Assembly: GCA_012735335.1 (NCBI GenBank)
Contig: JAAYHO010000058.1
Coordinates: 1-16,101 of the forward strand
Origin: Gammaproteobacteria bacterium
Lineage (GTDB): Bacteria; Pseudomonadota; Gammaproteobacteria; Pseudomonadales; Pseudomonadaceae
Direction: 5' to 3'
DNA: 16,101 nucleotides
Part shown: positions 5,803 to 16,101 of the stretch, piece by piece
Layout: each line of letters opens with the position of its first letter
Numbering within the stretch: the stretch's first letter is position 1
Made by a program: the position numbers and the translations under genes
The notes under the pieces: generated by a model
What the model was told of the DNA's origin: nothing
Seen by the model: only the letters and a program-made list of their open reading frames with translations
Database searches by the model: none

Positions 5803-7593
5803 TCAGAACTGCTCCACCCCCATCTGCATCAGCGTATCAGCACCCGCCTCCAGCGCTGCCACATGGGCCTGGGCGCGGGGCAGCAGGCGTTTGAAGTAGA
5901 ACTCCTGGGTGGCCAGTTTGGCCTGATAGAAACCGGCTTCCGAGGTACCCTCGTCCAGTTTCTGCTGCGCTACCAGCGCCATCTTCAACCAGAAGAAGGC
6001 ATGGATCACGTAGCCGGAGAACATCAGGAAGTCCATGGCCGCCGCACCGACCTCTTCGCGGTTCTGCATGGAACGCACAGCGATCTGCTGGGTCAGGTCA
6101 CCCCACTGCCTGTTCAACTCCACCAGTTTGCTCACATAGCCGCCCAGTTGCGCATGGCCTTCGTTGGCCTGGCAGAACAGATGTACCTGTTTGGAGAAAG
6201 CGCGCAGCAGCTTGCCCTGGCTCATCAGCACCTTGCGGCCCAGCAGGTCCAGCGCCTGGATGCCATTGGTGCCCTCGTAGATAGGCGCAATGCGGCAGTC
6301 ACGCACCTGCTGCTCCTGCCCCCACTCGCGGATATACCCATGACCGCCCAGCACCTGCATGCCCAGCAGGGTGTTCTCCAGACCGGTCTCGGTCATGAAG
6401 GCCTTGCAGATGGGCGTCAGGAACGCCAGTTGATCCTCGGCATCGGCGCGGACAGCTTCGTCGTCGGAGTAATGGGCGTTATCCAGCAGCTGGGCGGTGT
6501 AGTAGGCCAGTGCCCGGTTGCCCTCGTTGAAGGCCTTCATGGTCAGCAGCATGCGCCGCACATCCGGGTGCACGATAATCGGGTCAGCAGCCTTGTCCGG
6601 TTCCGCCGGGCCAGACAGCGAGCGCATCTGCAACCGGTCTTTCGCATAGGCCAGCGCATTCTGGTAGGACACCTCGCCATGACACAGACCCTGCATGCCG
6701 GTACCCAGACGGGCGCTGTTCATCATGGTGAACATGCAGGCCAGCCCCTTGTTGACTTCGCCGATCAGGAAGCCGGTGGCACCGTCGAAGTTCATCACGC
6801 AGGTAGCGGAGGCCTTGATGCCCATCTTGTGCTCGATGGAACCGCAGACCACGGCATTGCGCTCGCCCATCTCACCGGCGGCGTCGGGCAGGAATTTGGG
6901 CACGATGAACAGCGAGATACCCCTGGTGCCAGCCGGGGCGTCGGGCAGTTTGGCCAGCACCAGGTGGACGATATTCTCGGCCATGTCATGCTCGCCGGAG
7001 GAGATGAAGATCTTGGTGCCGGTGACCGCATAGGTACCGTCGGCCTGGGGCACCGCACGGGTCTTGATCAGGCCCAGATCGGTACCGCAGTGTGGCTCGG
7101 TCAGGCACATGGTGCCGGTCCAGTAGCCGGGCACCAGCTTGTTCAGGTACAGCTCCTTCTGTTCCTGCGTACCATGGGCGCGGATCGCCGCGGCGCAGCC
7201 GTGGGTCAGGCCGGGGTACATGTTCCAGGCATAGTTGGCCGAAGCGGTCATTTCATTGACCACCAGCCCCAGGGAAGCAGGCAGACCCTGACCACCGAAC
7301 TCCACCGGCCCGCTCATGGCGGCCCAGCCGTTGTCGACATACTGCTGGTAGGCTTCCTTGAAGCCCTTGGGCGTGGTTACCACGCCATTATCGAAGTGGC
7401 AGCCTTCCTCATCTCCGGTGCGGTTCAGCGGAGCCAGCACCTCGCTGGCAAACTTCGCGCTTTCTTCCAGCACCGCATCGACCAGATCCGGGGCGGCATC
7501 AGTCAGACCATGGGTCGCATAGGTACCAGCAAAATCAAACACTTCGTCCATGACAAAGCGCATATCGCGCAGCGGGGCGGTATAACTCGGCAT
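5803..7593 (-). CDS. Acyl-CoA dehydrogenase, ~600-residue type (paralogue 2)
   Basis: A 596-residue FAD-dependent acyl-CoA dehydrogenase, clearly paralogous to its downstream neighbour along its whole length. Both have the APLRD(I/M)RFV N-terminus, the MCLTEPHCGTDLG signature (near residue 165), GGHGYIREWGQEQQVRD (near 417), the catalytic Glu in PIYEGTNGIQ (residue 440) and the added C-terminal domain ending in a QF. Two ATG codons stand in tandem. The second (7593) is chosen because the GGAG is 6 nt away from it but only 3 nt from the first, and because it aligns exactly with the paralogue's Met1. Differences cluster around the substrate pocket (for example RLGTGMQGLCHGE against RLSIGIQGIGCAE), so the two enzymes probably prefer different acyl chains. 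It is divergent from selO. Confidence 0.93.
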   Translation of the reverse strand: MPSYTAPLRDMRFVMDEVFDFAGTYATHGLTDAAPDLVDAVLEESAKFASEVLAPLNRTGDEEGCHFDNGVVTTPKGFKEAYQQYVDNGWAAMSGPVEFGGQGLPASLGLVVNEMTASANYAWNMYPGLTHGCAAAIRAHGTQEQKELYLNKLVPGYWTGTMCLTEPHCGTDLGLIKTRAVPQADGTYAVTGTKIFISSGEHDMAENIVHLVLAKLPDAPAGTRGISLFIVPKFLPDAAGEMGERNAVVCGSIEHKMGIKASATCVMNFDGATGFLIGEVNKGLACMFTMMNSARLGTGMQGLCHGEVSYQNALAYAKDRLQMRSLSGPAEPDKAADPIIVHPDVRRMLLTMKAFNEGNRALAYYTAQLLDNAHYSDDEAVRADAEDQLAFLTPICKAFMTETGLENTLLGMQVLGGHGYIREWGQEQQVRDCRIAPIYEGTNGIQALDLLGRKVLMSQGKLLRAFSKQVHLFCQANEGHAQLGGYVSKLVELNRQWGDLTQQIAVRSMQNREEVGAAAMDFLMFSGYVIHAFFWLKMALVAQQKLDEGTSEAGFYQAKLATQEFYFKRLLPRAQAHVAALEAGADTLMQMGVEQF

Positions 7594-7637
7594 CATCTTC
7601 TCCGAACAATCGGTGGTGAGGGTGGTTGTGCATTATT

Positions 7638-7651
7638 CATACAATCGTTTG
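7638..7651 (-). promoter_or_regulatory. Candidate PsrA-type operator upstream of acyl-CoA dehydrogenase 2
   Basis: On the plus strand it reads CATAC-AATC-GTTTG, one mismatch from the (C/G)AAAC-N4-GTTT(G/C) motif and with the same 4-nt spacer as the site before the other acyl-CoA dehydrogenase. It lies 45-58 bp upstream of the start codon, where the promoter should be. It also overlaps a plus-strand TTGACA at 7649-7654 that could be a -35 box for selO, although no convincing -10 follows. Confidence 0.3.
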
Positions 7652-7723
7652 ACACTAATGCGCAGGTGACCGGACAGTCAACGGAAACGGCTGACCATTA
7701 CACCGCTTGATACAGCGGCATAA

Positions 7724-9202
<1,479 letters not shown>

Positions 9203-9207
9203 ATCAT

Positions 9208-9236
9208 CGTCATTGCGAGCGAAGCGCGGCAATCCA
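9208..9236 (+). repeat. Short inverted-repeat element (CGTCATTGCGAG family), copy A
   Basis: It begins CGTCATTGCGAG and ends GGCAATCCAG, the same terminal sequences as the copies at 11209-11453. The TTGC and GCAA arms pair, and the middle (CGAAGC) can form a tiny apical stem. The copy begins 5 bp after the selO stop codon. Elements with these ends are widespread in intergenic regions of many bacteria. Confidence 0.7.
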
Positions 9237-9391
9237 GTGGGTGCAGGGAGCGCCGGAGCATATCCATTATTCCAAATAGTAATAACAAAATCGTTTATGA
9301 ATCTTGGACAGACTAAGCACGAACCTTTAGGGTAGCCATCAGCTTGGTTCCCGGTGCGGAACCGATACCTCACACGAGATTCAGGTTACCG

Positions 9392-11182
9392 ATGAACTGG
9401 GATACTCTCTCCATGCTGGGCGTGGCCGCACTGCTGTGCTGGGTCATGTATGCCTTTGTCCGGGAAAAACTCAGCCCCGATATCGTCGTCGGCATTGCCG
9501 TGGCCATGTTGCTGGCCAGCACCCTGCTGACACCCGCCGAAGTACTCGGCGTGCTGTCCAACAGCGCTCCCATCACCATCGCCTGCATGTTCGTACTGTC
9601 CGCCGCACTGGAGCGCACCGGCTGTGTCGACAAGCTCGGCAGCATTCTGGCCCGTATCGGCGGCTCCAGCCCCACGCGCATGCTGTTTGCGCTGCTGATC
9701 ACCGCCATGCTGCTGGCCTCTTTCATCAACAACACGCCGGTGGTGGCGATCCTCACTCCGGTAGCAGTTACTCTCGCCGCCCGGGTCGGCAGCAAGGCCT
9801 CGAAGATGCTGATCCCGCTGTCCTACGCCACCATTCTCGGCGGCACCATGACCATGATCGGCACCTCGACCAATATCCTGGTGGACGGTGTGGCCCGTCA
9901 GCACGGCATGGCACCCTTCGGCATGTTCGAAATCACCCTGGCCGGATCGATCTTTGCTGCCATCGGCCTGACCTTCATCATGCTGTTCGGCAACCGCTTG
10001 CTGCCGGATCGTGACAGCCTCTCCGACCGTCTGCGCCCGCAACGCAGCCGCACCTTCATGACCGAGCTGCTGGTGCCCCAGGGCTCGCCGGTGATCAACC
10101 GTACCATCGCCGAGGCCCAGCTCAATGGCGACAGCGGCATCAAGGTACTGAAGATCTTCCGTGGCGATGACGAGCTGTCCACCCCACTGAACACCACCAC
10201 CCTGAGCGCCGGCGACCGACTGATCCTGCATGCGGGCATGCGCGATTTCGTCGAGCTGCGCCACAACGGCGTGCTGGAGTTCAACCGGGATCAGAACTTC
10301 GAGACCATCTCCACCCGCGACGTGGTACTGGCCGAGGCCGTGGTGGCGCGCAGCTCGCGCTATATCAACCGGCCGATGCGCGACCTAAACCTGAGCGCCC
10401 GCTACGGCATCCACGTGCTGGCGGTGCACCGTCAGGATGAACATATCCAGGACAACCTGGATGACTTCGAGCTGCAGTTCGGCGATGTGATGCTGGTCGA
10501 AGGCTCTCCGGCACAGATTCGCAAGTTTGCCGACAATGGCGACCTGATCAGCCTGAACACCGTGCAGGAGCGCGCCTATCGCCGCCGCAAGGCGCCGATC
10601 GCAATCATTTCCGTACTGGCGGTGATGACTCTGGCAGCACTGGGGGTGATGCCGATCGAAGGGCTGGCGATCATCGCCGCCGCCGTGGTGGTCGCTACCG
10701 GCTGTCTGGATGTGGAGGACGCCTACAAGGCGATCGACTGGAAGATACTGTCGCTGATCTTCGGCATGCTGGCGATCAGCATCGCCATGAACAAGGTCGG
10801 GCTGGTGGACAGCATAGTCGGTCAGGTCATGACCCTGTCACCCCTGCTGGGCCCGCTGTTCATGCTGTCCTTTGTCTACCTGCTGACCTCGACGTTGACC
10901 GAGATCATCAGCAACACCGCGGTGGGTGTGCTGCTGACTCCCATCGCCATCGGCGTGGCACAGCATCTGGGCGCGGATCCGCGACCCTTTGTGGTCGCGG
11001 TGATGTTCGCCGCCGGCGCCAGCTTCGCCACCCCCATCGGCTACCAGACCAACACCCTGGTCTACAGCGTCGGCGGCTACAAGTTCATGGACTTCGTGCG
11101 CATCGGCATGCCGCTGAACCTGATCATGTGGGCTACCGCTACGGTGGTGATTCCGCTGATCTGGCCGTTGTTTCCTGCATAA
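9392..11182 (+). CDS. SLC13/DASS-family transporter with two internal RCK_C (TrkA-C) domains
   Basis: 596 residues. Two hydrophobic halves (about 5-200 and 400-595) flank a cytoplasmic insert (about 215-390) that has two copies of the RCK_C/TrkA-C fold. The first starts near [18 protein letters not shown] and the second near [18 protein letters not shown]; both show the 'GD.L.L.G' ends ([11 protein letters not shown] and [10 protein letters not shown]). This is the YfbS-like branch of the divalent anion:sodium symporter family. Each half has the expected re-entrant Ser-Asn-Thr-type motifs: [13 protein letters not shown] (111-123) and [10 protein letters not shown] (157-166), then [14 protein letters not shown] (504-517) and [12 protein letters not shown] (548-559). 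Likely substrates are sulfate, dicarboxylates or another divalent anion; sequence does not decide. The ATG at 9392 is preferred over a TTG at 9344, as it places TM1 at the N-terminus and a short AGG lies 6 nt upstream. The 189 bp before it hold a repeat copy and a weak TTGGAC/TAGGGT promoter candidate around 9303-9332. Confidence 0.9.
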   Translation: MNWDTLSMLGVAALLCWVMYAFVREKLSPDIVVGIAVAMLLASTLLTPAEVLGVLSNSAPITIACMFVLSAALERTGCVDKLGSILARIGGSSPTRMLFALLITAMLLASFINNTPVVAILTPVAVTLAARVGSKASKMLIPLSYATILGGTMTMIGTSTNILVDGVARQHGMAPFGMFEITLAGSIFAAIGLTFIMLFGNRLLPDRDSLSDRLRPQRSRTFMTELLVPQGSPVINRTIAEAQLNGDSGIKVLKIFRGDDELSTPLNTTTLSAGDRLILHAGMRDFVELRHNGVLEFNRDQNFETISTRDVVLAEAVVARSSRYINRPMRDLNLSARYGIHVLAVHRQDEHIQDNLDDFELQFGDVMLVEGSPAQIRKFADNGDLISLNTVQERAYRRRKAPIAIISVLAVMTLAALGVMPIEGLAIIAAAVVVATGCLDVEDAYKAIDWKILSLIFGMLAISIAMNKVGLVDSIVGQVMTLSPLLGPLFMLSFVYLLTSTLTEIISNTAVGVLLTPIAIGVAQHLGADPRPFVVAVMFAAGASFATPIGYQTNTLVYSVGGYKFMDFVRIGMPLNLIMWATATVVIPLIWPLFPA

Positions 11183-11208
11183 GGAGCAAACCTGTGCAGG
11201 CTGCGGGA

Positions 11209-11244
11209 ATGGATTGCCACGCCCCTGCGGGGCTCGCAATGACG
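11209..11244 (-). repeat. Inverted-repeat element (CGTCATTGCGAG family), copy B
   Basis: Read on the minus strand it starts CGTCATTGCGAG and ends GGCAATCCAT. The centre is CCCC-GCA-GGGG, a perfect small hairpin. It lies in the opposite orientation to copy A. Confidence 0.75.
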
Positions 11245-11287
11245 ATGGGAATGAGGCGCTTATCGCGTGACGTTGCTCCGCTCCCCC

Positions 11288-11302
11288 CGTCATTGCAAGG
11301 AG
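11288..11302 (+). repeat. Half copy of the CGTCATTGCGAG element
   Basis: Only the left end (CGTCATTGCAAGGAG) is present, with one changed base (A for G), and no GGCAATCC end follows within 60 bp. It faces copy B and looks like a decayed or recombined partner of it. Confidence 0.5.
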
Positions 11303-11350
11303 TGGGTAGGTAAGGGGCAGTTCCCTCGCTGAGCGGCCTGCCCGCCACAA

Positions 11351-11388
11351 CGTCATTGCGAGGAGGCGTAGCCGACGTGGCAATCCAT
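11351..11388 (+). repeat. Inverted-repeat element (CGTCATTGCGAG family), copy C
   Basis: It has the family ends CGTCATTGCGAG and GGCAATCCAT. The centre is GGC-GTA-GCC, again a hairpin but with a different stem sequence from copies B and D. It pairs head-to-tail with copy D 29 bp away. Confidence 0.75.
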
Positions 11389-11417
11389 CGGGCAGGCAAC
11401 ACCGAGTCGCCGGACAG

Positions 11418-11453
11418 ATGGATTGCCGCGCCCCTGCGGGGCTCGCAATGACG
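11418..11453 (-). repeat. Inverted-repeat element (CGTCATTGCGAG family), copy D
   Basis: Nearly identical to copy B, with the CCCC-GCA-GGGG apical stem and one base changed beside it. It is inverted relative to copy C, so C and D form a doublet resembling a BIME. Confidence 0.75.
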
Positions 11454-11528
11454 GCGTGGGTGGGGGCTGCGTTGGCGAGGTGGGACAGGTTGCAGCGGCG
11501 ACGTGGCAAGCCACGCCGCCGCTGACAG

Positions 11529-12803
11529 TTACTTCGACGCTTCCAGCGCCTGTTCCAGGTCCGCCAGAATGTCATCGATATGCTCGATGCCGATCGACAG
11601 CCGGATCAGATCCCGTGGCACCCCGGCCTGTTCCAGCTCCTCGTCACTCAACTGACGGTGGGTCGTGGAGGCCGGGTGGCAGGCCAGTGACTTGGCGTCA
11701 CCGATGTTCACCAGGCGCAGCACCAGCTGCAGCGCATCGATGAAGCGCGCACCGGCTTCCTGACCACCCTTGATACCGAAGGACAGAATGGCTGCCGGTT
11801 TGCCGCCCATGTAGCGCTGGGCCAGTTCGTGCTCGGGGTTGTCCTTGAGCCCGGCGTATTTCACCCAGGCCACCTGCGGATGCTGCTGCAGGTATTCGGC
11901 AACCTTCTGCGCGTTCTCGCAATGGCGCTCCATGCGCAGGCTCAGGGTTTCCAGACCCTGCAGAATCAGGAAGGTATTGAACGGCGACAGCGCCGCACCC
12001 ATGTTGCGCAGCGGCACCACCCGGCAACGCCCGATAAAGGCCGCCGGGCCAAAGGCTTCAGTATAGACCACGCCGTGGTAGGACGGGTCGGGGGTGTTGA
12101 GCAGCGGGAAGCGCTCCTTGTGCTCGGCCCAGGGGAACTTGCCCGAATCCACCACCATGCCGCCCAGGCTGTTGCCGTGGCCGCCGATATATTTGGTCAG
12201 GGCGTGCACCACGATATCCGCACCATGCTCGAAGGGGCGGCACAGTACTGGTGTAGCCACAGTGTTATCGACGATCAGCGGCACACCATGGCGGTGCGCG
12301 GCATCGGCCAGCGCCTGCAGGTCGATGATGTTGCCGGCGGGGTTGCCGATCGACTCGCAGAATACCGCCTTGGTGTTCTCGTCGATCAGCGCTTCCATCG
12401 CGGCAATATCGTCATGCGGTGCAAAACGCACCTCGATGCCCTGACGCGGCAGGGTGTGGGCAAACAGGTTATAGGTGCCGCCGTACAGCTTGGCAGTGGA
12501 AACAATATTATCGCCCGCCTCGGCCAGGGTCTGGATCGCATAGGTGATCGCCGCCATGCCGGAGGCTACCGCCAGCGCCGCCACCCCACCTTCCATCGCC
12601 GCTACCCGCTCCTCCAGCACCGCGTTGGTCGGGTTGGTGATGCGCGTGTAGATATTCCCCGGCACCTTCAAGTCGAACAGATCAGCGCCATGCTGGGTGC
12701 TGTCGAAGGCGTAGGAAGTGGTCTGGTAGATAGGCACCGCGACCGACTTGGTAGTCGGGTCGGGGCTGTAGCCTGCGTGTATTGCCAGGGTTTCGAGCTT
12801 CAT
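11529..12803 (-). CDS. metY: O-acetylhomoserine aminocarboxypropyltransferase (homocysteine synthase) MetY
   Basis: A 424-residue PLP enzyme that makes homocysteine from O-acetylhomoserine and sulfide in methionine biosynthesis. The N-terminus ETLAIHAGYSPDPTTKSVAVPIYQTTSYAF is typical of MetY in the Cys/Met-metabolism PLP family. NIYTRITNPT (50-59), VASGMAAI (79-86) and the Schiff-base Lys204 in HALTKYIGGHGNSLGG are visible. Length (424) and the 50-residue insertion with HKERFPLLNTPDPSYHG favour MetY over MetB/MetC/MetZ, which are near 390-400. GGGAGA is 8 nt before the ATG. The gene starts only 30 bp after the hemE stop, so read-through from hemE is likely. No SAM riboswitch fits in that gap. 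Confidence 0.95.
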   Translation of the reverse strand: MKLETLAIHAGYSPDPTTKSVAVPIYQTTSYAFDSTQHGADLFDLKVPGNIYTRITNPTNAVLEERVAAMEGGVAALAVASGMAAITYAIQTLAEAGDNIVSTAKLYGGTYNLFAHTLPRQGIEVRFAPHDDIAAMEALIDENTKAVFCESIGNPAGNIIDLQALADAAHRHGVPLIVDNTVATPVLCRPFEHGADIVVHALTKYIGGHGNSLGGMVVDSGKFPWAEHKERFPLLNTPDPSYHGVVYTEAFGPAAFIGRCRVVPLRNMGAALSPFNTFLILQGLETLSLRMERHCENAQKVAEYLQQHPQVAWVKYAGLKDNPEHELAQRYMGGKPAAILSFGIKGGQEAGARFIDALQLVLRLVNIGDAKSLACHPASTTHRQLSDEELEQAGVPRDLIRLSIGIEHIDDILADLEQALEASK

Positions 12804-12833
12804 TATTGTTTCTCCCTGTTAGCTGTTCAGTGG

Positions 12834-13910
12834 TTAGACCGCACTTGAATCATGATACTTGGCCGACAGCTCATGCACCGCCTCGATGAATACACCGGCA
12901 TGCGCCGGGTCCACTTCCGGGGTGATGCCATGGCCGAGGTTGAACACATGACCGGTGCCCTTGCCGTAGCTGGCCAGGATACGCTCGACCTCGGCGCGGA
13001 TGGCCGCCGGGTTGGCGTACAGTACCGACGGGTCCATATTGCCCTGCAGGGCCACCTTGGAGCCGACCCGGGAACGGGCTACGCCGATATCCATGGTCCA
13101 GTCCAGACCCACACCATCGGCGCCACAGTCAGCGATGCTTTCCAGCCACAGACCACCGTTCTTGGTGAACACGATCACCGGCACACGGCGTCCATCATGC
13201 TCACGGATCAGACCACTGATGATCTTGCGCATATAGGCCAGCGAGAAGGTCTGATAGGCATCAGCAGACAGGTTGCCGCCCCAGGTATCGAAAATCTGCA
13301 CCGCCTGGGCACCGGACTTGATCTGCTCGTTCAGGTAGCTGGTCACCGACTGGGCCAGCTTGTCCAGCAGCAGGTGCACTGCTTCCGGCTGGTCATACAT
13401 CAGCGCCTTGATCTTGCGGAAGTCCTTGGAAGAGCCGCCCTCGACCATATAGGTGGCCAGGGTCCAGGGACTGCCGGAGAAGCCGATCAGCGGCACGCGG
13501 CCATTGAGTTCGCGGCGGATGGTGCTGACCGCATCCATGACGTAACCCAGATCCTTACGCGGATCAGGGATCGGCAGGGCTTCGATATCGGCCAGGGTGT
13601 CGATGCGCTTGCGGAATTTCGGTCCTTCACCGGTCTCGAAATGCAGACCCAGGCCCATGGCGTCAGGGATGGTCAGGATGTCGGAAAACAGGATGGCCGC
13701 ATCCAGCGGATAACGCTCCAGCGGCTGCAGGGTCACCTCGCAGGCCATCTCGGGGTTCATGCACAGCCCCATGAAATCGCCGGCGCGGGCGCGGGAAGCG
13801 CGGTACTCAGGCAGATAACGACCCGCCTGACGCATCATCCACACCGGGGTGACATCAACGGGCTGGCGCAGCAGCGCACGCAGAAAACGGTCATTCTTCA
13901 ATTCAGACAT
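12834..13910 (-). CDS. hemE: Uroporphyrinogen decarboxylase HemE
   Basis: Converts uroporphyrinogen III to coproporphyrinogen III in the haem pathway; cytosolic. The protein is 358 residues from the ATG at 13910 (E. coli HemE has 354). The start [17 protein letters not shown] matches the usual Pseudomonas N-terminus. An in-frame ATG at 13940 lies at or upstream of the probable transcription start and has no ribosome site. Active-site residues are seen: [11 protein letters not shown] (27-37; Arg27 and Arg31 bind carboxylates), FSDIL with the catalytic Asp77, and the C-terminal [13 protein letters not shown]. It lies between gltD (about 90 bp) and metY (30 bp), all on the minus strand. Confidence 0.97.
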   Translation of the reverse strand: MSELKNDRFLRALLRQPVDVTPVWMMRQAGRYLPEYRASRARAGDFMGLCMNPEMACEVTLQPLERYPLDAAILFSDILTIPDAMGLGLHFETGEGPKFRKRIDTLADIEALPIPDPRKDLGYVMDAVSTIRRELNGRVPLIGFSGSPWTLATYMVEGGSSKDFRKIKALMYDQPEAVHLLLDKLAQSVTSYLNEQIKSGAQAVQIFDTWGGNLSADAYQTFSLAYMRKIISGLIREHDGRRVPVIVFTKNGGLWLESIADCGADGVGLDWTMDIGVARSRVGSKVALQGNMDPSVLYANPAAIRAEVERILASYGKGTGHVFNLGHGITPEVDPAHAGVFIEAVHELSAKYHDSSAV

Positions 13911-13942
13911 GAAATCGGTATCCAGTTGCGTAAATGGCAACC

Positions 13943-13971
13943 ATTGTAACCGTTATCGCGACGAATATAAC
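13943..13971 (-). promoter_or_regulatory. Possible hemE promoter
   Basis: On the minus strand TACAAT (13943-13948) is a good -10 box, with GTTATA 17 bp upstream as a weak -35. A start near 13936 gives a leader of about 26 nt to the ATG at 13910. No experimental support is available. Confidence 0.4.
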
Positions 13972-14001
13972 GGGCTGTGCGGCAAAGGGGCGCGGTGTGC
14001 C

Positions 14002-15546
<1,545 letters not shown>

Positions 15547-16101
15547 CTACTGCGGGTTGGCCAAGGTGGTTCTGAGCAGGGCGCGCAGGCTGGCGGCCTT
15601 GGGCTTGACCAGCCAGAAGCGGCGGATGTAGTTGTCCAGATCCTCCAGCACCTCTGCGCCCCAGGCGCTGCCGGTTTCATCGACGTATTCGTGCAGCACC
15701 CCGCCCAGGTGGTTGCGGTAGGCTTCCATCGCCTCGCCGCTGATGCGCTGCAGCTCGACCAGTTCATGGTTGAGGCGATCGAACAGGCTGTTGTCCAGGT
15801 CCAGCACATAAGCGAAACCGCCGGTCATGCCTGCGCCGAAGTTGTAGCCGGTCTTGCCCAGCACGCAGACCATGCCACCGGTCATGTATTCACAGCAGTG
15901 ATCACCGGCGCCTTCGATCACCGCGTGACAACCCGAGTTGCGCACGGCAAAACGCTCGCCGGCCACACCAGCAGCGAACAGTTTGCCGCCGGTGGCGCCG
16001 TACAGGCAGGTATTGCCCATGATCGCGGTCTGCTCGGAGCGAAAGGGACTGCCAGCCGGCGGTACCAATACCAGTTTGCCGCCGGTCATGCCCTTGCCGA
16101 C
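15547..16101 (-). CDS. gltB: Glutamate synthase large subunit GltB, C-terminal end only
   Basis: 185 codons of the 3' end are present; the gene begins beyond the right edge. The sequence shows the GltB C-terminal beta-helix (GXGXG) domain, with regular repeats such as [26 protein letters not shown] and [35 protein letters not shown] helical tail follows (about [15 protein letters not shown] to the end, [11 protein letters not shown]). GltB carries the glutaminase and synthase sites upstream of this part and works with GltD to make two glutamates from glutamine and 2-oxoglutarate. No frameshift is seen. Position and order match the usual gltB-gltD operon. Confidence 0.95.
   Translation of the reverse strand, partial: VGKGMTGGKLVLVPPAGSPFRSEQTAIMGNTCLYGATGGKLFAAGVAGERFAVRNSGCHAVIEGAGDHCCEYMTGGMVCVLGKTGYNFGAGMTGGFAYVLDLDNSLFDRLNHELVELQRISGEAMEAYRNHLGGVLHEYVDETGSAWGAEVLEDLDNYIRRFWLVKPKAASLRALLRTTLANPQ

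Larger units (their letters stand above)
11183..11528. other. Gene-free spacer with a cluster of inverted repeats
   Basis: This 346-bp gap lies between the tail-to-tail transporter and metY genes. No frame in it looks like a real gene. It holds three complete copies and one half copy of the CGTCATTGCGAG repeat, listed separately. No intrinsic terminator with a U-run is visible for either flanking gene, so the repeats themselves may be where both transcripts end. Confidence 0.8.

Noticed and set aside
5863..7710. 615-codon plus-strand open frame
   Set aside because: It is antisense to acyl-CoA dehydrogenase 2, with the same composition bias and no recognisable domain.

Overview
The window is a stretch of a Pseudomonas-type gammaproteobacterial chromosome, high in G+C. 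The evidence is the gltB-gltD-hemE core, a MetY, a SelO, paired ~600-residue acyl-CoA dehydrogenases, and a Gac/Rsm-type regulatory RNA module. A member of the Pseudomonas/Halopseudomonas lineage is the best guess; the species cannot be fixed from sequence alone. There is no prophage, CRISPR array, tRNA or rRNA.

Layout from left to right. Positions 1-988 (minus) hold most of a CynX/NimT-type MFS permease that runs off the left edge. At 1048-1890 (minus) lies an exported protein resembling a solute-binding protein. At 1999-3411 (minus) is an orphan membrane protein of unknown function that appears to start at a TTG codon. Positions 3512-3762 have no protein gene but carry a complete small-RNA gene on the minus strand. 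It has a GacA-type palindrome, a -10 box, a run of eight GGA motifs (several in small hairpin loops) and a strong intrinsic terminator. This is the most interesting item in the window. At 3769-5553 and 5803-7593 (both minus) are two paralogous acyl-CoA dehydrogenases. The plus strand then carries selO (7769-9202) and an SLC13/DASS-type transporter with internal RCK_C domains (9392-11182). Positions 11183-11528 are gene-free and contain a cluster of short inverted repeats of one family, with another copy at 9208-9236. The right end is a minus-strand block: gltB (3' end only), gltD, hemE and metY.

How the parts work together. GltB/GltD form glutamate synthase (nitrogen assimilation), HemE acts in tetrapyrrole synthesis and MetY makes homocysteine. 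The two acyl-CoA dehydrogenases carry out the first oxidation step of acyl-CoA breakdown, and both have PsrA-like half-site pairs upstream. The small RNA is expected to titrate the translational repressor RsmA/CsrA under control of the GacS/GacA two-component system, so a global regulator sits just downstream of, and codirectional with, a fatty-acid catabolism gene.

Several starts were moved inward from the longest possible reading frame, using ribosome-binding sites, signal peptides or paralogue alignment. The reason is given in each entry.
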